Assembly (NCBI GenBank): GCA_944472155.2
Contig: OX235273.1
Span: 32,089,204 to 32,153,203, forward strand
Length of the DNA stretch: 64,000 nucleotides
Reading direction: 5' to 3'
From: Trichobilharzia szidati
Lineage: Eukaryota > Platyhelminthes > Trematoda > Strigeidida > Schistosomatidae
Shown here: positions 1-11,100 of the stretch, piece by piece
Layout: each line of letters begins with the position of its first letter
Numbering within the stretch: the first letter of the stretch is position 1
Program-made: the position numbers and the translations under genes
The notes under the pieces: generated by a model
The model's database searches: none
The model's input: the letters and a program-made list of their open reading frames with translations, nothing else
Told to the model about the DNA's origin: nothing

Positions 1-474
1 CAGTGAGTCAGTGTTTATCAATTTGCATTTGTGTTGAGATTAGGAGCGAGTGAATCTTGGAGTAGCGCAATTATGTGACATCTGATTGGCACATAACACC
101 AAGTAGACAACTTGCATTTCTTTTAAGAAGAATAGTAAAACAAGCAAGCTCAGGTTTGTTGAAGTTCATAGAAGCCATCACTGTCAAACAGTTCTAAACT
201 TGATTTATGTAATCAAAAGGAAACTGTAGTAATTCTTTCCCTAATTTGATAACTCCTCTTTCAAGTCCAACTGCTTCTATCATCTTTTTATTAGATGTTA
301 CGGTTGATTTCTTTTCACTCTTACGTAGTTATATTCTGATTTAATAAACTTAACACCTCATAAATCTGATATCGAACTAAATGAGCTTAACTCACAACAG
401 GTTTTCATATCTCACCTGTTTATTAAGACGGACTTGTATTGTCTGAAGTTTAACCAGGAATAGAAATCAGTTGA
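1..474. other. No recognisable feature
   Basis: AT-rich sequence downstream of the MEG-like gene. I see no coding frame or repeat here. Confidence 0.5.
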
Positions 475-700
475 AGAACCATTGAAAACCATCATGGAAT
501 AGTGGACTGGGAACTGTTTCGTCCAAGTTTAGGACTAATAGTCAGTACACATCAATCCGGGTTCGAACGCAGGACCACCAGATTACTAGACAGGCCTTTC
601 AGACATTCAGATACAAGGACCAGGGATTATAAGACGGCTGTTTCGTCCTAGTTTGTGACTCTGGGGCGGGTATGCATTCATGACCTCAGCATTGATCGAA
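475..700 (-). repeat. SINE-1 hammerhead SINE, two partial copies
   Basis: On the minus strand the GTTCGAACC-type B box (about 560-580) precedes a hammerhead-like core ending GGACGAAACAG (about 515-560) and the SINE-1 tail. A second core, GGACGAAACAGC, is at about 630-655. Both resemble the better copies at 31642 and 37774. Confidence 0.6.
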
Positions 701-964
701 TCGAGTAACATTAGGTCACAAGGCGAGCATATTAAACATACATCTATGGAGAAAGACACACAATGGTCCATTCCATCATGTTTAGCGTCATTATCGTGCA
801 CTGTCATATGTGAGTGTCTGTAGTGAACCATTGCAAAGTGGACCCTACTGCTTACTCTCAAGAAATCAGTGCTTGCCAATCCATTTTTATCAGACTAGAT
901 CAAACAGCAAAGGTAAATGCTAATATATCCGAATGGTGCTCTGTTTGATGTACAACTACTTATA

Positions 965-1965
965 CTTCAACTTCGTCAGATATGTAAACGCCTTTGACAG
1001 AGTTGACTGCGAAGTAATTTGGATAATGCTTCAACACTACAGAATGAAGTGCTACAAACCTTTATCAGCCTCATTCAACAGCTGTATGACAATTTCAAAT
1101 ACCAAGTGATTCACAATTAAAAACTCAGTGATGCTTTTCAAGTGATGACAGGAGTAAAAACAAGACTGCTTACTACCCCAAAGGATATCTTTGATTTTGG
1201 TGAACGGGATCGTATGACACGAAGGGAGAACTCAGAGATACTTTTTTGGTGGGGAGGGGGACAAGAAGACTTAAGAGGATTTTGACTTTGCAGACGGTTT
1301 ATGTCTAATATTACACAAGCTTGAATATCTTCGGGAGAAATCCAACAGACTCGCAGAAGAGGTAAGCAGTGGAGACAGGATTTCAAGTGAACATAGAGAA
1401 GACGAATGTGATGAAGTTAACCGACGACCACCATCACCTCCAGCACGAATCACTATCAACAGGAGGAATTTGGAGTAAGTCACTCCCTTCATTTATCGGG
1501 GGAAGTATCGTTCCAACTAAAGGTGACAGTACGAATGAGAATTTCAAACTCAGTCAGTTCTTCTACATCGTTCACAGAGTAACCACGTCTCTAAAAGCAT
1601 ATTGAGCAGGCTTGAGAACTTCATCAGTGGCTGCTTTCGCTCCATCCTCCAGAAGAGATGCCCAGTCAGCAAGCATTAGCAGCATGGAACTCTGGAAACG
1701 AACCAGTCAGGAACCTGCCGCTTAACAAAGATTTCCGAAGGAAATCACGTTACTATGGAGAATGCCGGGTGATTTCGTGCATCAAGGCGTAGGATGGAAT
1801 CCTAAGTGGACGAATTAGTTTTCTGAAGGTGACATGAAGGAAGTAGTTTGACGTGGAGATGACAGGCGTTTAGATTTTCTTGGGAGCAGATGAAGAGGAC
1901 TGCGAAGAACAAGAGAAAATGGAGACACGTTGTTGAATTCCAATGTTCCGACTCGTTAAACAAGG
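965..1965 (+). mobile_element. RTE-type LINE relic (RT to 3' end)
   Basis: Translated fragments read VNAFDRVDCEVIW, then FADG, VNIEKTNVMKL and the C-terminal KWR-like region, in shifting frames with stops. The order matches RTE reverse transcriptase motifs in the better copy at 14317-15372. The endonuclease is missing (5' truncated). Confidence 0.7.
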
Positions 1966-2062
1966 GGATAATATTTATGCCATATTTGGAACACTGAAAT
2001 GAAATGAGAAACAAGCAATTCTAGCAACAACAACACAAAACAATTATTCGTACAAACATACT

Positions 2063-2127
2063 TCATTTTTTGATTTCTTCATCCATGGCACGTTTCATTT
2101 CAGTTATTCTTTCATTTTTAGGCATTG
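2063..2127 (-). CDS. MEG-like terminal exon 17 with stop codon
   Basis: Acceptor CAACTGAATATTTAG, then CA plus twenty codons MPKNERITEMKRAMDEEIKK and TGA at 2065-2063. No perfect AATAAA is seen in the next 100 bases; variants such as AATAAT occur. It lies between an RTE relic and the PLE-B target duplication. Confidence 0.78.
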
Positions 2128-5100
2128 CTAAATATTCAGTTGAGATGATGATTAGCATTCATATTATATATGTCCAAACCAAGTTCACTTTTAACAGTGT
2201 AAAAACATTCGGGCATTGGGTTTATAATATTCATTAAAATAAATGTTTTCTTGTGTTTCCCAATGAATGAAAAACAAAACGATATTGTTTTTACTGACGT
2301 TTCGCTATTTAATGTTGCTGCTAATAGCTTTATCGAAGTATTATTAAACCAGAATTTACAAAATCTCAGCATATATATAACAAATAGTTAAGAGGTCAGA
2401 AAATAGACTTAGGTAAAGTTAAAAGGACACATTGAAAGTTAAAATACCAATGAAGATCACTAAATCTAATAAAGAAGGTAATAGTCCATCTGTTATAGCC
2501 ATCGTTCTTTATTCTGGGGTCATTTTTCGTTGTCAAGTTGATCATTTGGTGAAGATAACAAAATCAAGTGTAGATCGTTGGATTTGATCAGTGTTTAAAA
2601 TTAAAAAAGCAGTATGTGTTTACTGAGTGAACTCGCATATCACATTCGTGTTGATTCTGTCACTTCATGGGGGAGGGAGGTGTTGTAACCAGGTCAGATT
2701 CTGTTTTAGTCCATCATTCCTATTCAGGCAATTTGGATTCCACTTGATATGAAGTGCTTCTGATATTAGACATTCTTTGTGATTTCTGAAGTGCTTTCTT
2801 TTGGCTCATTTCAATATTGTTGAAATCAATTTTGTGGCCTGATTCTATAGCTTGTAGACCTATGGCTGATGATTTTTCAAGGTTTTCTAGTTCAACCGGA
2901 TTTCTCGATGGTCGACCAGATGCTCTAAGGTGTTCATTTCCTCTGATTTTGATTTCTCGAGATGTTTTTCCGAAGTATATAGCATCATATTCCAAGCAAG
3001 CATCTTATTTTATATATAATAGAGAAGATTTGTAGCTCAGGTGGATGATTTTGGTGTGGTTGTGTTCTCTGAGCTGGATGGTTTGGTTGCGAAGCTTTCA
3101 TTGCTCTACTGAGCAACATCTTCAGCGCATACTTCGATGTGAAGTGAGCTTTTAGAATTCTCTATGAGTTTATTAGTCATCTCTTCTAGTAACCTTGAAC
3201 GTGATTGGTTGTTTTCGTGTGACATTTCATCCCCTAGTTTGCTTGTCTCGGTGCTGGCTGCTTCTTTGGTCTGAATGTCGTTAGTCATTCCTTCTGCTAA
3301 CCTTGAACGTGGTTGGTTGTTTTTGTGTGACTTCTCACTTTCTAGTTCACTTGTTTTGGTGTTGACTGTTTCCTTGACCTGAAGTTTGACTTTGTTTTTG
3401 TGTGAATTTCTTTGTATGGATTGGTATATTTTGTCAATCTCTATGTGTCTATTGATTGCTGATTCATTTGAATACCAGGCCTCTAGGAATTCTCTGGCAT
3501 TTTTGCAGTTCCCTTTGTCTAAGATTTGAACATTGTCCCAGTCGAATTGGTGCCCGTGGTTGTCTGCATGTAGTGATATGAGGGAGTGCATGTCGTGTCT
3601 TTTGACAGCTAGTTTGTGTTCGTGAATGCGAAGACGAAGAGGGCGTCCACTTTGACCAATGTAATGTTTGTCGCAGTCGTTGCAATTTATCTTGTAGATG
3701 ACGTTAGTTTTGTCTTCTTTTGCCGTTGAGTCCTTTGGCTTACATAGAACTGTGTGTAGTGACTTTGTTGGTTTATGAGCGACATCGATTCCAAAAGGTT
3801 TGAATAGTCTTGCAGTGATTTCGGAGATATCTTTTATATATGGTAGGACGACTTTCTTTGTGTTTTCGCTGGTGGCCTTTGATTTGGTTGGTTGAGCTGG
3901 GGGTAAATGTCTTTTGATGAAGTTTCGTGGGTATCCATTTCTTTGGAAGACGTCCATAAGATGATTTTCTTCAATTTTCCTCAAGGCGGGAGTGCTGCAA
4001 TGAGTCCTGGCTCTCTTGAACAATGTACGTATGCAGCTAATTTTGTGTGATGTTGGGTTGTTACTGTTGTAATTGAGTATTTGATCCGTGTGCGTTGGTT
4101 TTCTGTATACTTGGGTTTCTAATTTTCCTGTAGTTGTTCGTTTGATTAAGACGTCTAAGAATGGGATTTTGTTTTCATATTCTTCCTCTCTTGTGAATTT
4201 GATGTCGTTGAAGGTGTTGTTTATTATGTTGTGGGTATTGTCTAAGTTTTCTCTTTTGATTATCACGAATGTATCATCTATGTAGCGTATCCAAATTTTC
4301 GGTTTGATCTTTGGCAGAATTATGTTTTCCAGTCTTTGCATGACGGCTTCCGCAATCAATCCTGATATGGGTGATCCCATAGGTGTCCCTTGAATTTGTT
4401 CATACATTTGGCCGTTGAATTGGAAATAAGTTGTGAGACACAAGTTTATGCATTCTATCCAACTTGAATGCTGCATTTTTGATTGTTGTATGTGTTCGTC
4501 GTTGTTGAGTAGTTGTTCCATGGTTTCTTTTGCTAGTTTTAGTCCAATCGAAGTATATAATGCCGTGACGTCGAAGGATACCATTATTTCTTGGCTGTCT
4601 ATTTCAATGCCTTTGATTTTCTCTAAAAATTGGGTCGCAGATTGGATGGAGTGATCACATGATTTCGTCAAGTGTTTCAGTCTTCTGTATAGTTCTTTGG
4701 ATAAATTGTATGTTGGGGTTCCTGGGAGTGATACGATTGGTCGTAGAGGTATATTTGGCTTGTGTATTTTTGGTCTGCCGTAGAATCGAGGTATGACGGG
4801 TCCATTGGATTTCATTCGCCATTGATCTTCTTTTGTGATCTGACCCGTTTTGGTGAGTTTGCTTAGGGTTCTTTGGATGCGGTTGTTTAGTGTTTCGATG
4901 GGGTTTGTTGTTAGTTGTTGGTATATTGTTTGATCTTTGAGTAGTTCTTCCGCTTTTGCAGTGTATTCTTCTTTGTCCATGATTACTGTAGTCCTTCCTT
5001 TGTCAGCTGGTACTATAACGATATCTTTCCTGTTTTTCAGTCTTTTGAGGGCTTTTTGTTCTTGTGAGTTGAGTTGTGTGTGTCGTTTTCTTTGTTTAAC

Positions 5101-8100
5101 TATAGGCACTATTGTTTGACGTATCTCTTCTTGTGTTTCTTCACTTAATTTTGATGATTTGAGTGTTGATTCAAGAGCAGCGAAGAAGTCTGTTTTCGAG
5201 GCGTCTTCAGTGTTGTAGTTTAATCCTTTTTGAAGTAGTTGTTGTTCCATTTTTGACAGCGGCTGTTTTGATAAATTGACTACGCAATCAATTGGTGTAT
5301 TGTTCGGCTGTTGTTTTTTTGATTTTGGTTAGCTTGGTTCTGAGAACTTTTCGTCTACGTTCTCTGTGTCTACTACTTGTCAGTGCGATTGCGGTGATCG
5401 TTGTTGAAAGGTGTTCTTGGCTGAGGATTTTCTCTAGTTTCTCTTTTTCAAAGTCCATTATTTGTTGATATTTCTTGATTCTATAATGTGCATCTGTAAT
5501 CATTAGTTTAACCATTTTTCTTCCACATTGTTCAGCTAATTTCCATCCCATTGGGCAGTTGATTGGTGGCTTATATCTCACGCTGGTTGGTAGAATTTGA
5601 TGACGAAGGCACTCATGGAGAAAAAATAGTTGTTCTCTGGTGGATCCTTGCCGTTTGGCGAAGTCTTCCCACTTTCGAACAGAAAGAAGCGTGTTCCGCT
5701 CGTATGATTTAGATATAATAGAGAAGATTTGTAGCTCAGGTGGATGATTTTGGTGTGGTTGTGTTCTCTGAGCTGGATGGTTTGGTTGCGAAGCTTTCAT
5801 TGCTCTACTGAGCAACATCTTCAGCGCATACTTCGATGTGAAGTGAGCTTTTAGAATTCTCTATGAGTTTATTAGTCATCTCTTCTAGTAACCTTGAACG
5901 TGATTGGTTGTTTTCGTGTGACATTTCATCCCCTAGTTTGCTTGTCTCGGTGCTGGCTGCTTCTTTGGTCTGAATTTCGTTAGTCATTCCTTCTGCTAAC
6001 CTTGAACGTGGTTGGTTGTTTTTGTGTGACTTCTCACTTTCTAGTTCACTTGTTTTGGTGTTGACTGTTTCCTTGACCTGAAGTTTGACTTTGTTTTTGT
6101 GTGAATTTCTTTGTATGGATTGGTATATTTTGTCAATCTCTATGTGTCTATTGATTGCTGATTCATTTGAATACCAGGCCTCTAGGAATTCTCTGGCATT
6201 TTTGCAGTTCCCTTTGTCTAAGATTTGGACACGACATGCACTCCCTCATATCACTACATGCAGACAACCACGGGCACCAATTCGACTGGGACAATGTTCA
6301 AATCTTAGACAAAGGGAACTGCAAAAATGCCAGAGAATTCCTAGAGGCCTGGTATTCAAATGAATCAGCAATCAATAGACACATAGAGATTGACAAAATA
6401 TACCAATCCATACAAAGAAATTCACACAAAAACAAAGTCAAACTTCAGGTCAAGGAAACAGTCAACACCAAAACAAGTGAACTAGAAAGTGAGAAGTCAC
6501 ACAAAAACAACCAACCACGTTCAAGGTTAGCAGAAGGAATGACTAACGACATTCAGACCAAAGAAGCAGCCAGCACCGAGACAAGCAAACTAGGGGATGA
6601 AATGTCACACGAAAACAACCAATCACGTTCAAGGTTACTAGAAGAGATGACTAATAAACTCATAGAGAATTCTAAAAGCTCACTTCACATCGAAGTATGC
6701 GCTGAAGATGTTGCTCAGTAGAGCAATGAAAGCTTCGCAACCAAACCATCCAGCTCAGAGAACACAACCACACCAAAATCTTATTTTATAGACAAAATTC
6801 GATAGATAAACTTTGAAGAATTGGTCTTTCATATGGACAAATTTGCTTCACAGTGTGTCTGATATTTTGAAGTAAACGTTGATGTTGTGCTTATTGAGTA
6901 CTCTTCTAATATCATCTGACGTCTCTGCTCTATAGAGAGCGACATCTGTTGAGGTCCATGTTTCCGGAATACGTTTTTGATCAGACTTCATATCAGTGTT
7001 GATTTTGTTGATGTAGTTCTCTGGGTAGTTGTTTTGTTTGAGAGTCTCTGTGATGTGCAATATTTCTTCTTCCATTTCTTTGTCATCCGTCATCAAAAGT
7101 GCACTCGTCTTAGAAGACGTCAAACAACTGATACCTTTCCGATGGTGGGGTTTGATAATCCGAAGTCTAAATATTTATTGGAGTGGGTTTCCTTCCTGAA
7201 TATAGGCATATTAAAATATCCGTCTTCCCTCCTCTCAACTAGGCAAGCAGTCAAGAAGTGGTAGTTCACTGACGTCTGATTCTGCTTCCGAAGTAAACTG
7301 GATTCTGAGAGATAGGTTGTTAAGTTTGCCAAAGAATGAACTGTGTAGATCTCGTTTTAGCACTACAAAAGTATCATCTACATATCTTAACCATATTTTA
7401 GGAGTGAGTATGCTTGAAAAGATGTTATCATCGAATCTATTCATGAAAAGGTCAGCGACGCTTGAGGAGACTGGTGAAGCCATAGCAACACCATTTGTCT
7501 GTCTACATAATTTCCCTGTAAATGTAAAATAATTACTTTCTAGACAGAATTACAAGCTCTTAATTATTTCGTTTGTGTCCAGTGGACATCTTTGTGGTAG
7601 CGTTGTATCTGATTCTAGAAGACTGGAAATGATATCAAGACTTTTGGGTGATAGAGATACTAGTATATAATGAGTTATTATCATGGCTCACCATAATGTT
7701 TTCTTTATCGATGTTTCGGTGTTCTATTTGGGATTTGAAATCATATGAATTGCTTACAATATTTTGAGTGTCCTTTTGTAGTGGTTTTATTATCGACAGT
7801 AAGTATTTAGATAGGTTTTATGTCGGTGAGTTGGTGAAATCTATTACTGGTCCCAATGGAATTGTGGGTTTATGTATCTTTGGTTGACCGCAGAATCTTG
7901 GAGTTACACAAGATTTTGGTTTTAGTTTAAACCAAAGAGAATATCCAATTTTGGGTTTCATTTCTTGAAGGAGTCTGTTTGTATTTAGTTTCATTTTATA
8001 GAATTCGGTGGATTTCTTCTTCTCTTTAATAATACTTTGATGAAGCTATTAGCAGCAGCATTAAATAGCGAAACGTCAGTAAAAGCAGCAATATCGTCTT

Positions 8101-11100
8101 GTTTTTCATTCATTGGGAAATACACAAACCTTTATTATAGTGAATAGCATTCATATTAATTATGAATATTGAAAACTTACTTTTTAAGTATTTAATTCTT
8201 AGAACTTCAAGGTTAATGACTTTGTGTTTTAAATCCCCTTGAATGAAGAGAAATTTAATAATAATAATAATAACAGTAATAATTTGCATTATTCCAAAAC
8301 AGCATTGATGATACAGTGAGGAATTCTCAGAATTTTCTTCAATCTTGTCTTTCTAACTTCCGCGACAAAGCAAAGACAAAAATCAAGCAAAATAATATCA
8401 CAGGATTGATAATGGCAGTTGTTTCGGGATTTTGATTGACAGTAAAATCAAAAATGTACAGAGGCGTAGAACAATGATGATGATAATAATAATATTGCGA
8501 ATGGTTAAGTTAACATTTGATTGTAATATTGTTGTAACGACAGAAGAAAAAGGCCAGGCAACAAATCGTTTATTGAGAAAGTCAAGAGATATTTATACAC
8601 TTTTATGTGCATTATTATTAGCGTTATTGCTAACGGTAATTCTGTTATCTGTTTGTGGCCGTTTCTTAGAAATTTAAGCCATTTAGCTGCGAATAGTGTT
8701 TCCATACTTTAACTCCGCTGTGATTGGCTGTTGATTTTCCCAATCAAATTACCCACTGCAGTCCTACAGGAGGTCAATCGCAAGTCCTAATAGCTCAGTG
8801 GTAACGTCTCTTACTGCAGGTAGCACTAGGAAACGCGGGTTTAAATTTCAGAAGGGACATGAGTTCCTTCAAGGTTATCGCAGATACGCCTTGCTGACTG
8901 ACTGATGCATGCCAACTAGAACGAAACCTAGGTTCAAAGCTTCCTGTCGATTGCCTCCGACTATCTAATATCAGCAAAGTTGTAGAGTCATTAGATAAGA
9001 CTAGACAAGTTACATTTCATCATAAGTCCATTGGAGTAGTTTCACAGTGCTAGACTGATTGACAAAAACTACTATTTCATCATTCTCAGGCAAAACTATC
9101 TAGTTCTTGTGACAAGGCGTATTGTATATTCTTAAGACAATCAAATTGAAGCGAAAAATATTGTGTTTCCAATTAGATTTCATCAGGCCTAATTAACTAT
9201 AACATACCTATATAACTTTAAAAATAAGTATATAAAGATATAAACCAATCACGGGGTTTCGAAGACCTTTAGCTTGACATTTTGTACGTCCTTTAGATTT
9301 TTCTCTTATGGATTTGTAAATTTTATGTATGTCAATGTACCTGTTAATTACTAATTCACTGGAACACCAGGCTTTCGAAAGGTCTCTGGCATACTTGATG
9401 TTTCCTATTCATAATATTTGAACATTGTCCCAGTCGAGATGATATCCCTGGTTGTTTGTATGCAGTGAGTGATATGAGCGAGTGAATATCATGTTTTTTG
9501 ACAGTTAGTTTGTGTTCATGGATACAAAGAAGAAAAGAAGAAGAGGGCGTCCACCTTGGCCAGTGTTGTGTTATCCGCAATCGTTGTAAATTATTTTGTA
9601 GATGATGTTGGTTTCAGCTTCTTTCACTGTTATGTGCGACATCAATTTCTAAAGCTTTGAACAGTCTGAGACGACCTTTTATACATATGGTTGTATGATT
9701 TTCTTTGTGTTTTCCTTGGGGGCCTCTGCTTCGTCAGATTGGCTTGAGGGTAGATGTCTACAAATGAAGTTTCTTGGATATCTATTCTTTTTTGGAAGAC
9801 GTTCATGAGATATTTTTGTTGAATTTTCATTAAGTTAGGTATGCTGCAGTGAATCCCAGCTCTATGGAATAGTGTTTGAATGCAACTGTTTTGTGACTTA
9901 TCGAGTTATTGCTGTTGTGTATTTGATCATTTGACCTGTTTGCGTTGAAATTCTAGTTTGCCTGTGGTTGTTCTCTTAATCAAGGTTGAAAAAGAAATAG
10001 AATTTTCTTCGCCGGTTTCCTCCATTTGTGACTAAGTCGTACTTTGCAGGTTTAGCTTAGGGGTATTTTCACTTCAGATTGGAAAATTTTGATATTGTGA
10101 TAGTTTCCAGTATACTTTCGTCCTTCTTCAAACTGGATTCAGTACACGGTCAACTTAGAGAATTAGGTCTAATAAATCGTTTACCCGGTTCGATCTTTAT
10201 TCACCCGTTCATATATGACATTAGTTCGTTTATTAGATGTTTCACACAGCGAGTGAAACAGTATTATTTACTGGATGAAAAAGTTTCGAACAAAATTTAC
10301 TGTGGTTCATAATCTTATCAGTTGTAATCACACGACTTCGAAACTTGAGTTTTATAGTTTACTTTGTCCTCTCCTATTTGTCGTCGTAGGGGTAGTAGAT
10401 ATTTCCAGATATCTCGGAGAAATGTTGAATCATTCCTATTAAACGTATTTGCGGTTGATTCGATAAACAAAGCTTCTGTTATCAATCTCTCCATCCACTT
10501 TGCTGTTACATGACATTTTAATACTGTCATCTTATCCCATCCAATTTCATGGTTGTGTGTAATTGCATGTAGTGAGTGCTATGGCTGAACAATTCTTTAG
10601 ATTTCCTATGTTATTCGGGTCAACTAATCTAGATTTTTATAGGTTTTTATGCTAGGCTAGTCTGAGTGACTGTCTGACTGACTTCGTTCTACTACTTCGC
10701 TCTGTGTATTTGACCTGAAAGTCATTGCAGGGTATTATATAAACTAAACTGTTTTGTTTTAGGAGCTTCACAGGATCCTTTAAACGACAAGGCTTGTTTC
10801 TAATTGAGTTCGTCAATGGTTTGAATGCCAGCCGCTTTTATTCCTTCCTTGTTAAGAATTCTCCGGTGTAAGGTTTCCGAGGTTCCTTCTCTGTATGGAA
10901 TTACTACAGATGATTTAGATTCCTTATTGTTGGTGTTGTCATCATCCTGTGCATGACGTCACTGATGTTATTACTATTATTAGTATTATCACTATCCCTA
11001 CTGTCATTATTTTTTTAATTTTCACATTTCCTACATGCTTTCTGATGAATTACACAGGGTAATTATTAAGTATCAAAGCTTCTCTTATGCGTCCCATAGA

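Larger units (their letters stand above)
3015..6778 (-). mobile_element. PLE-A Penelope-like element, near full length, nested in PLE-B
   Basis: Flanked by 12-bp duplications TCTTATTTTATA (3003-3014 and 6779-6790). Minus-strand order: an inverted 3'-terminal fragment at the 5' end (6778-6230, reading plus), an upstream terminal repeat (6228-5713), N-terminal ORF (5818-5288), RT and GIY-YIG ORF (5250-3106), and the matching terminal repeat (about 3528-3015). This is the classical Penelope arrangement: pLTRs plus a 5' inverted piece. The near identity of the two pLTRs suggests a recent insertion. Confidence 0.92.
2153..8158 (-). mobile_element. PLE-B Penelope-like element with 14-bp TSD, split by PLE-A
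   Basis: The 14 bases TAGCATTCATATTA occur at 2153-2166 and 8145-8158 and bound the insertion. Minus-strand order from the right: an inverted terminal fragment with a hammerhead (8031-8144), RT relic (about 8020-6790), the PLE-A insertion, GIY-YIG relic (2995-2720), 3' UTR with a second hammerhead (2342-2290). The same PLE-B sequence runs uninterrupted through the PLE-A insertion point at 16790-16820 and 24570-24610. RT frames carry stops and shifts, so this copy is dead. Confidence 0.88.

Noticed and set aside
6155..6721. 188-residue plus frame as an independent gene
   Set aside because: It starts in the antisense of one PLE-A terminal repeat and continues into the inverted PLE-A fragment; it is a junction frame of the palindrome.
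8780..8860. tRNA gene (TAGCTCAGTGGT ... GCGGGTTTAAATT)
   Set aside because: No acceptor or anticodon stems; it is the head of SINE-2, repeated in the window.
10236..10262. Hammerhead ribozyme in the PLE-C end
   Set aside because: There is a strong GTTTCAC/GTGAAAC hairpin, but no convincing CTGATGA core in the right position in the copies compared.
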